A DNA stretch of 7,075 nt, taken from positions 1 through 7,075 of the forward strand of contig JAFOMV010000150.1 in NCBI GenBank assembly GCA_017418765.1, given 5' to 3'. The notes beneath the pieces were generated by a model. The model did not search any database and was not told where the DNA came from. It saw only the letters and a program-made list of their open reading frames with translations. How positions within the stretch are numbered: position 1 is the first letter of the stretch; every line of letters starts with the position of its first letter. A program made the position numbers and the translations under genes. Positions 1 through 4,193 of this stretch are shown here, piece by piece. This stretch comes from Ruminococcus sp. (lineage in GTDB: Bacteria > Bacillota_A > Clostridia > Oscillospirales > Ruminococcaceae).

Positions 1-404
1 ACCTCTATGCCGTGTTCACGGAGTATCTTCACGCCCTTGCCTGCAACAAGAGGATTTGGGTCAGCCGAGCCGATGAACACACGCTTTATGCCGTGTTCAA
101 TAACAGCATCGGTGCATGGCGGCTGCTTTCCGTGATGACAGCAGGGTTCAAGTGTTACGTACATATCCGCACCTGTGCAGTCGATACCGTTTTCATCGCA
201 GTAAGCGAAAGCGGTGCGTTCAGCATGGAGTTCGCCGTATTTTTTATGCCAACCCTCACCGATAATTTTCCCGTCACGGACGATAACAGCGCCCACCATA
301 GGATTCGGTGAAGTGAATCCCATTCCTCGCTGAGCAAGTTCAAGGGCTCTCCTCATATATTGATCATGTAAAGCTTCAAGACTATTGTTTTCCTCAAACT
401 GCAC
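1..404 (-). CDS. ribD: RibD, bifunctional riboflavin biosynthesis deaminase/reductase (N-terminal deaminase part; runs off the left edge)
   Basis: RibD deaminates the pyrimidine product of GTP cyclohydrolase II and then reduces its ribosyl side chain, two early cytosolic steps of riboflavin synthesis. The visible 134 codons cover nearly all of the zinc-dependent cytidine-deaminase-like domain. The family's TSPNPMVGAVIV stretch is at residues 31-42. The HAE motif has zinc ligand His60 and catalytic Glu62. The PCCHHGKQPPC motif supplies zinc ligands Cys88 and Cys97. The reductase domain lies beyond the window. The chosen start is a GTG at 404-402, because a GGAGG sits six bases upstream (411-415); the in-frame ATG at codon 17 (about 356) has no comparable site and would only trim the N-terminus. 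An FMN riboswitch and terminator lie just upstream, fitting the first gene of a rib operon. Identification is firm; the start is fairly sure. Confidence 0.95.
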   Translation of the reverse strand, partial: MQFEENNSLEALHDQYMRRALELAQRGMGFTSPNPMVGAVIVRDGKIIGEGWHKKYGELHAERTAFAYCDENGIDCTGADMYVTLEPCCHHGKQPPCTDAVIEHGIKRVFIGSADPNPLVAGKGVKILREHGIE

Positions 405-410
405 AGCAGA

Positions 411-415
411 CCTCC
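411..415 (-). promoter_or_regulatory. Ribosome binding site of ribD
   Basis: The minus strand reads GGAGG here, six bases before a GTG. This site decides the GTG start at 404 over the downstream in-frame ATG. It lies only a few bases after the leader terminator hairpin, so ribosome loading is possible only on transcripts that read through that hairpin. Confidence 0.7.
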
Positions 416-417
416 AT

Positions 418-444
418 AAACAGAAAGCCCCGAAATATCGGGGC
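418..444 (-). terminator. Intrinsic terminator forming the expression platform of the FMN riboswitch
   Basis: On the minus strand the arm GCCCCGA (444-438), a four-base loop and the arm TCGGGGC (433-427) form a perfect 7-bp GC-rich hairpin, followed by TTTCTGTTT. It sits between the riboswitch aptamer and the ribD start, where FMN riboswitches of Firmicutes usually carry a conditional terminator. The U-tract is interrupted, so termination may be partial. The conditional behaviour is inferred from position and family knowledge. Confidence 0.8.
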
Positions 445-473
445 ATGTTTTCAATATACGCAAAAAGTGTACA

Positions 474-581
474 TCTTCTCACATCCGGACTATACCGTCG
501 GCTTCGGATTTGCACCGAATCAACCGCAGAACGGTTCGCAGGCTGTAACTGCCGGTCAGGAATCTCACCCTGCCCTGAAGA
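474..581 (-). ncRNA. FMN riboswitch (RFN element)
   Basis: The minus strand carries the hallmark conserved blocks of the RFN element in order. AGGGCAGGGTGAGATTCC follows the 5' P1 strand TCTTC (581-577). Then come GACCGGC, a variable stem, the segment GGTGCAAATCCGAAGCC, the block GACGGTATAGTCCGGATG, and the 3' P1 strand GAAGA (478-474). The two P1 strands pair exactly. In this class the aptamer binds flavin mononucleotide and switches off riboflavin biosynthesis or transport genes. Here it lies downstream of a consensus promoter and upstream of a terminator hairpin and ribD, so it should cause premature termination when FMN is plentiful. Recognition is by direct motif reading, and all core blocks are present. 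Confidence 0.95.
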
Positions 582-588
582 CATTATT

Positions 589-617
589 ATTATAGCACTC
601 TAACAAATACTTGTCAA
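589..617 (-). promoter_or_regulatory. Sigma-A promoter of the rib leader/ribD operon
   Basis: The minus strand shows TTGACA (617-612), a 17-base spacer (611-595) and TATAAT (594-589). This matches the vegetative consensus exactly in both hexamers and in spacing. Transcription would begin near 582, right at the 5' strand of the riboswitch P1 stem, which strongly supports the assignment. Confidence 0.92.
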
Positions 618-650
618 TACCATTCAATGGGATTTTTCGGATAAATAACA

Positions 651-676
651 GCAAAGGACGGATATTCTCCGTCCTT
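651..676 (-). terminator. Probable intrinsic terminator downstream of mrp
   Basis: A perfect 9-bp inverted repeat (AAGGACGGA at 676-668 pairing with 662-654, five-base loop) begins 11 bases past the mrp stop. The minus-strand tail is TTTGCTGTTATTT, a poor and interrupted U-tract, so efficiency is uncertain. Read on the plus strand the hairpin lacks a T-run, and no plus-strand gene precedes it, so the minus orientation is preferred. Its distance from the rib promoter (about 35 bases upstream of the -35) insulates the two units. Confidence 0.65.
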
Positions 677-687
677 CCGATAGTTTA

Positions 688-1524
688 TTACTTTTCTAAA
701 GCGGCGATCTTCTCAGCCGCACCGTTGAGCCATTCGCCTTCGTAAAGCTCGATAGTGCCCTGATCGCAGTGTTTAGCGAGAGATGGGTCTATAGGAAGCT
801 TAGCGAGAACGGGGATATCGTACTGTGCAGCGATCTCCTCGATGTGGCTTTCACCGTATATGCTGTGCTTCTTGCCGCAGTCCGGGCATTCAAAATAGCT
901 CATATTCTCGATGATACCGATGATCGGGATATTCATCAGCTTAGCCATTTTAACTGCCTTTTCAACGATCATTGAAACAAGCTCCTGCGGTGAGGTTACG
1001 ATAACTATACCGTCAACAGGGAGAGACTGGAACACAGTCAGCGGAACATCACCTGTTCCCGGAGGCATATCAACGAAAAGATAATCGATATCCTTCCATA
1101 TAACGTCAGTCCAGAACTGCTTTACAACTCCTGCGATAACGGGGCCTCTCCATACAACAGGATCAGATTCGTTTTCGAGGAGGAGATTGATGGACATTAT
1201 ATCCAGACCCATTTTGCTCTTAGCCGGGATTATACCGAATTCGCAGGCATCAGCCTTGCCGTGGATACCGAAAGCTTTAGGGATGGAAGGACCTGTGATA
1301 TCAGCGTCAAGAACGCCTACATTTTTGCCCATTCTCTGCATAGCTACAGCGAGCATAGAGGAAACGAGAGTCTTGCCGACACCGCCCTTACCGCTGACAA
1401 CACCGATAACTTTACCGATACTGCTCATCTTGTTAGGTTCTTCAAGAAGGCTCTGAGGCTTGCTGCTGCAATTGCCTGCGCTCGGACATCCGGCGCAATC
1501 GTTAGGTGAACATGATTCACTCAT
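688..1524 (-). CDS. mrp: Mrp/NBP35-family P-loop ATPase, iron-sulfur cluster carrier (ApbC-like)
   Basis: This family binds [4Fe-4S] clusters at a dimer interface, hydrolyses ATP and hands clusters to apo-proteins in the cytosol. The 278-residue protein has the deviant Walker A SGKGGVGKT at 44-52 with the signature Lys46. The LDADITGPSIP switch region is at 72-82, VDMPPGTGD at 151-159, and the conserved CPDC pair (Cys213, Cys216) is the bridging cluster site. An N-terminal extension carries Cys5, Cys10, Cys13 and Cys19; its CxxCxxxxxC portion resembles the N-terminal ferredoxin-like site of NBP35 proteins rather than the shorter bacterial ApbC. The ATG is preceded by AAGGAG (1540-1535) and a near-consensus promoter, and a hairpin follows the stop, so the gene appears monocistronic. 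The family call is firm; the client proteins are unknown. Confidence 0.93.
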   Translation of the reverse strand: MSESCSPNDCAGCPSAGNCSSKPQSLLEEPNKMSSIGKVIGVVSGKGGVGKTLVSSMLAVAMQRMGKNVGVLDADITGPSIPKAFGIHGKADACEFGIIPAKSKMGLDIMSINLLLENESDPVVWRGPVIAGVVKQFWTDVIWKDIDYLFVDMPPGTGDVPLTVFQSLPVDGIVIVTSPQELVSMIVEKAVKMAKLMNIPIIGIIENMSYFECPDCGKKHSIYGESHIEEIAAQYDIPVLAKLPIDPSLAKHCDQGTIELYEGEWLNGAAEKIAALEK

Positions 1525-1558
1525 TATAAATACACTCCTTAAAAATTATACTGTAATT

Positions 1559-1587
1559 ATTATACCCTATATCTCATAAATAGTCAA
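1559..1587 (-). promoter_or_regulatory. Sigma-A promoter of mrp
   Basis: The minus strand has TTGACT (1587-1582), a 17-base spacer and TATAAT (1564-1559). The predicted start near 1552 leaves a short leader of about 28 bases to the ATG, with AAGGAG in between. It lies directly after the terminator of the upstream operon, so mrp is an independent transcription unit. Confidence 0.9.
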
Positions 1588-1603
1588 GCTATGGCAACAT
1601 CAG

Positions 1604-1630
1604 AAAAAAGGGACTGTCAATGCAGTCCCT
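1604..1630 (-). terminator. Strong intrinsic terminator ending the recD2-mreB-PASTA operon
   Basis: On the minus strand AGGGACTG (1630-1623), a six-base loop and CAGTCCCT (1616-1609) form a perfect 8-bp stem followed directly by a run of T (TTTTTT including the last stem base). It begins about 20 bases beyond the stop of the PASTA gene. Confidence 0.92.
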
Positions 1631-1650
1631 TACAGCATATTTGATGGATA

Positions 1651-2451
1651 TTACCAGCCGTAGTAAGTATCATCATAGCCGTAGTTATAATCATAGCTAT
1701 TGTCATAACTGTTATCATAGCTGTAGCTGTTATCATAATTATAGTTATCTCCTGTGTATGCATCATTATTATATACAGGGTTGCCGTATTCATCAGTAGC
1801 AGGCTGAGTTGTTGCCTGCTGCTCAAGATAACCGCCCTCAAAAGCTCCCTGAGCGATGGTAACATAGAGAGTTGTACCATTTTCACAAGGAGTATCCTCA
1901 TTGATATCCTGGCGGATGATCTGGCCCGGCTCAAGATCACTGTCTGAGGAATATTCCCTGATCTGGAAGTTGATCCTGTCGCCGTATTCCTCAACTGCAT
2001 CTGAAAGGAGCACACCACGGAAGTTTGGCATGAGGAACTGACCCTCGCCGAGAGTTGTGGTAGCAGGAGCAGTTGTAGTCTCAGATGTTGTAGTAGTAAG
2101 AGCGGTAGTCGTAGAAGTAGTTGCAGGCAGGGTCTCGCCTGTATCAACACCGTCCTTGTATACATGAGGATTATCCTCGCCTGAGCTTATAGTAAGCTGA
2201 ACATTCTGACCTGAGCTGATCTTAGCGCCCGGACGGATGCTCTGTTCCATGATCTTACCCTTGATGACAGTACTGCTCTGTGCCTCAGCAGTTATCTGGA
2301 GCTCAAGGAAATCGAACTGCTCGACTGCCTTTGTGTAGTCGATACCTGAAAGGTCTGGCATATAAAGTCTGTCATCGCCGCAAGAGGTGAATGCCAAAGC
2401 GCATGAAGCGGCTGTCACTACAGAAGTGAGCAAAGCAATGGTTCTTTTCAT
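1651..2451 (-). CDS. Exported lipoprotein with two PASTA domains, Thr-rich linker and Tyr-rich C-terminal tail
   Basis: The 266-residue product starts with a basic/hydrophobic signal peptide (1-23) ending FTSC at Cys24. This is an imperfect lipobox but consistent with lipid anchoring to the outer face of the membrane. Two PASTA-like domains follow at about 30-90 and 139-201; each has the MPxxxG opening, the xPGxxI/PG turn and a closing VxLTIS/LYVTIA strand. PASTA modules generally sense or bind peptidoglycan or beta-lactam-like ligands, usually on Ser/Thr kinases or PBPs; here there is no kinase or transpeptidase domain. A Thr-rich linker (109-133) separates the modules, and a tail (about 231-266) has 12 tyrosines in 36 residues within Tyr/Asn/Asp/Ser repeats. 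AGGAGG lies 8 bases before the ATG. It is the last gene of the mreB operon, 39 bases after the preceding stop. Domain calls rest on motif reading; function is inferred. Confidence 0.82.
   Translation of the reverse strand: MKRTIALLTSVVTAASCALAFTSCGDDRLYMPDLSGIDYTKAVEQFDFLELQITAEAQSSTVIKGKIMEQSIRPGAKISSGQNVQLTISSGEDNPHVYKDGVDTGETLPATTSTTTALTTTTSETTTAPATTTLGEGQFLMPNFRGVLLSDAVEEYGDRINFQIREYSSDSDLEPGQIIRQDINEDTPCENGTTLYVTIAQGAFEGGYLEQQATTQPATDEYGNPVYNNDAYTGDNYNYDNSYSYDNSYDNSYDYNYGYDDTYYGW
1654..1761 (-). repeat. Degenerate tandem repeat encoding the Tyr/Asn/Asp/Ser-rich tail
   Basis: The last 36 codons of the PASTA gene are built of short degenerate units, seen as repeated DNSY steps in protein. 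In DNA, an exact 11-base match (plus strand CTGTTATCATA) occurs at 1709-1719 and again 18 bases (six codons) later at 1727-1737. Further imperfect copies lie on both sides. Such a tract is prone to length change by slippage in whole-codon steps. Confidence 0.7.
2053..2127 (-). repeat. Low-complexity tract encoding the Thr-rich linker of the PASTA protein
   Basis: Codons 109-133 are mostly Thr with a few Ala, Ser and Pro, and the DNA is a degenerate triplet-like run. Such linkers are common between extracellular modules in ruminococci and are often O-glycosylated; glycosylation here is not shown by the sequence. Confidence 0.7.
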
Positions 2452-2490
2452 TTTTATTTCCTCCTGAAAAGTATTTTTCCTGTTTATGAA

Positions 2491-3144
2491 CTATTGTACA
2501 GCATCTATCGCACTGTAAAGCTCGATACCGCTCTGGTCGCATAGACCGTTGGCGAAATCAAGGTTTAATATGCCTGCAAATGCCTGTTTGCCGTTGGCTG
2601 TATTTTTAAGATATACATCTGCCGCAACGTATGTGCTTGCCTGCGGATAGACCAGTTCGACATCTGCCGATACCGTATCGGAAATGGAAAATGCCTCTGT
2701 TTCAGTAGTCTCACCTGTGTCCTTGTAGGTAAACGCAAGAACATAATTGCCGCTGATGTACTGCGGAACAGCAATAGTGAAGTCTATTTTATACTCACCC
2801 TCGTGATCGACAGCGGTAGTTGTTGTTTTCTCCGCAGCTGTCTCTGTAACAGCAGAAGTGGTTTCTGTTTCAGCCGCAGTGGTCTCAGCAGTCGTTTCCG
2901 CCGATGTTTCTGTGACAGTCTCAGTAGTTATAGGCTGAGTGAACCTGACGGGCGGACTTTCTCTGTTAAGCAGGTCTATAACATCTGTCGTTTGTGGATA
3001 TCTGGCTACCCACACAATTATCCCGACAAGCACGGCAAGAGCCGCAAGCATAAGCAGGATAAGCACTTTCTGAGCCGCAGAGGTTGGTGTACGCCTGCGC
3101 TTTCCGCCTGAATACTCAGGCACATCTGATCTGTTTTCATCCAT
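2491..3144 (-). CDS. Single-span membrane protein with Thr/Glu-rich stalk and beta-rich ectodomain, unrecognised family
   Basis: I do not recognise this 217-residue protein. It has a short charged N-terminus with the basic KRRR patch at 15-18, one hydrophobic segment at about 27-48, a low-complexity Thr/Glu/Ala stalk at about 71-111, and a 100-residue C-terminal domain (116-217) with alternating hydrophobic residues that suggest a beta-sandwich. The positive-inside rule puts the N-terminus in the cytosol and the stalk and domain outside. The ATG lies five bases after the mreB stop with only a weak upstream AGG, so translation is probably coupled to mreB, implying matched amounts. The architecture (short cytosolic tail, one span, outer domain) recalls RodZ or MreC in outline only; no helix-turn-helix or MreC motif is visible. 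A role as an MreB partner is inference from position. Confidence 0.8.
   Translation of the reverse strand: MDENRSDVPEYSGGKRRRTPTSAAQKVLILLMLAALAVLVGIIVWVARYPQTTDVIDLLNRESPPVRFTQPITTETVTETSAETTAETTAAETETTSAVTETAAEKTTTTAVDHEGEYKIDFTIAVPQYISGNYVLAFTYKDTGETTETEAFSISDTVSADVELVYPQASTYVAADVYLKNTANGKQAFAGILNLDFANGLCDQSGIELYSAIDAVQ
2812..2934 (-). repeat. Low-complexity tract encoding the Thr/Glu/Ala stalk of the single-span protein
   Basis: Codons 71-111 repeat ET, TT and AE(T) steps between the membrane segment and the folded outer domain. Composition resembles the linker in the neighbouring PASTA lipoprotein but with many more Glu residues, giving a strongly acidic stalk. Confidence 0.7.
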
Positions 3145-3149
3145 AGCAA

Positions 3150-4169
3150 TTACCTGTATTTGTAAACGGCAGCTGACTCGAACCCGTCAAGGAGAGTGGT
3201 CATTTTTCCGAATGCCATGGCTGTACCCTTAGCCACGCAGTTTACGGAATCCTTGGCGATGAGGCAGTTTATTCCGATGGTACGTTTTATAAGCTGTGTA
3301 AGACCTCCTAAGAGTGCGCCGCCGCCTGTCAGAAGAAGGCCGTTGTCGTAGATATCTCCCACAAGCTCAGGGGGAGCATCTTCAAGCACTTTCTTGATAG
3401 CCTCCATTATCATGAATGTGTCATCCTCAATAGCTTCAAAAAGCTCTGTTTCGCTGAGAAGGACCTGTGCAGGGAGACCTTTGAGGAGGCTTCTGCCCTT
3501 GACCATATAGGTTATCTCATCATTTGGGTCATATAGGTTGCAAAGCTCCATTTTCACCTTTTCGGCAGTTCTTTCACCTATGAGGAGCTTGTACTTGTTC
3601 TGCATATACTTTATAATGGAACGGTCAATTGAATTTCCTGCTACCTTGACAGTATGGGATGTTACCACGCCATTCATGGAAACTATAGCAACATCAGTAG
3701 TTCCGCCGCCGATATCGACTATCATGTGTCCCTTAGCCTTGGTTATATTGACACCTGCGCCTATCATTGCGGCGATAGGTTCCTGTATCAGGTAGACCTG
3801 ACGGGAGCCTGCACTTTTAGCGGCTTCCACAACGGCTCTGCTTTCGATATCTGTAATGAAAGAGGGAACGCATATTATAATTCTCGGCTTGACCAGCTGA
3901 TGGCCTGCCACTTTAAGTATAAATTCACGTATCATGCTGTGTGCAAGGTCATCATCGGATATGACGCCTTCGCTTATAGGTCGTTTTACAGCGATATAAT
4001 CGGGATTGCGTCCGATCATCTCATACGCTTCCCTGCCTACTGCAAGGACTCTTTCTGTACGGGTATTGTAAGCAATGACCGAAGGCTCACTGAGGACAAC
4101 GCCTTTATTGCCCATTGTTATGACAATATTGGAGGTGCCCAGATCTATACCTATATCAGTATTTGCCAT
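3150..4169 (-). CDS. mreB: MreB/Mbl-family bacterial actin
   Basis: The 339-residue protein matches the usual MreB length. Actin-fold motifs are in order: phosphate-1 loop DIGIDLGTSN at 5-14, QEPIAAMIGAG with the catalytic-type Glu130 at 129-139, phosphate-2 loop VDIGGGTTDVAIVS at 151-164, the MreB-type GERTAEKVK at 198-206, and the adenosine loop LLTGGGALLGGL at 279-290. MreB polymerises on the inner membrane face with ATP and guides peptidoglycan synthesis, normally with MreC, MreD, RodA and RodZ. AAGGAG seven bases before the ATG supports the start. It begins 24 bases after the recD2 stop and is followed five bases later by the single-span protein gene. No mreC, mreD or rodA is adjacent, so it may be a paralogue with a special role. 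It reads GTSN where MreB usually has GTAN. MreB versus Mbl versus MreBH cannot be settled by eye. Confidence 0.93.
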   Translation of the reverse strand: MANTDIGIDLGTSNIVITMGNKGVVLSEPSVIAYNTRTERVLAVGREAYEMIGRNPDYIAVKRPISEGVISDDDLAHSMIREFILKVAGHQLVKPRIIICVPSFITDIESRAVVEAAKSAGSRQVYLIQEPIAAMIGAGVNITKAKGHMIVDIGGGTTDVAIVSMNGVVTSHTVKVAGNSIDRSIIKYMQNKYKLLIGERTAEKVKMELCNLYDPNDEITYMVKGRSLLKGLPAQVLLSETELFEAIEDDTFMIMEAIKKVLEDAPPELVGDIYDNGLLLTGGGALLGGLTQLIKRTIGINCLIAKDSVNCVAKGTAMAFGKMTTLLDGFESAAVYKYR

Positions 4170-4193
4170 TATTATTCTCCTTTTTATTCTGAT

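Noticed and set aside
12..311. Plus-strand open frame of 99 codons at the left edge
   Set aside because: It is antisense to ribD, whose zinc and catalytic motifs are intact.
385..603. Plus-strand open frame of 72 codons over the riboswitch
   Set aside because: It is the complement of the FMN aptamer and its terminator; the conserved bases are explained by the RNA.
654..676. Considered as a bidirectional terminator or operator
   Set aside because: There is no plus-strand gene to terminate and no T-run on that strand; the position just after the mrp stop favours a simple minus-strand terminator.
1654..1761. Considered as a CRISPR-like or intergenic tandem repeat
   Set aside because: The units are short, degenerate and in frame within the coding sequence, with no conserved repeat/spacer pattern.
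1617..2165. Minus-strand open frame of 182 codons overlapping the PASTA gene
   Set aside because: It is a different frame of the repetitive PASTA coding region. Its Leu/Met/Ile/Thr runs are by-products of the Thr- and Tyr-rich repeats, and it runs into the terminator hairpin.
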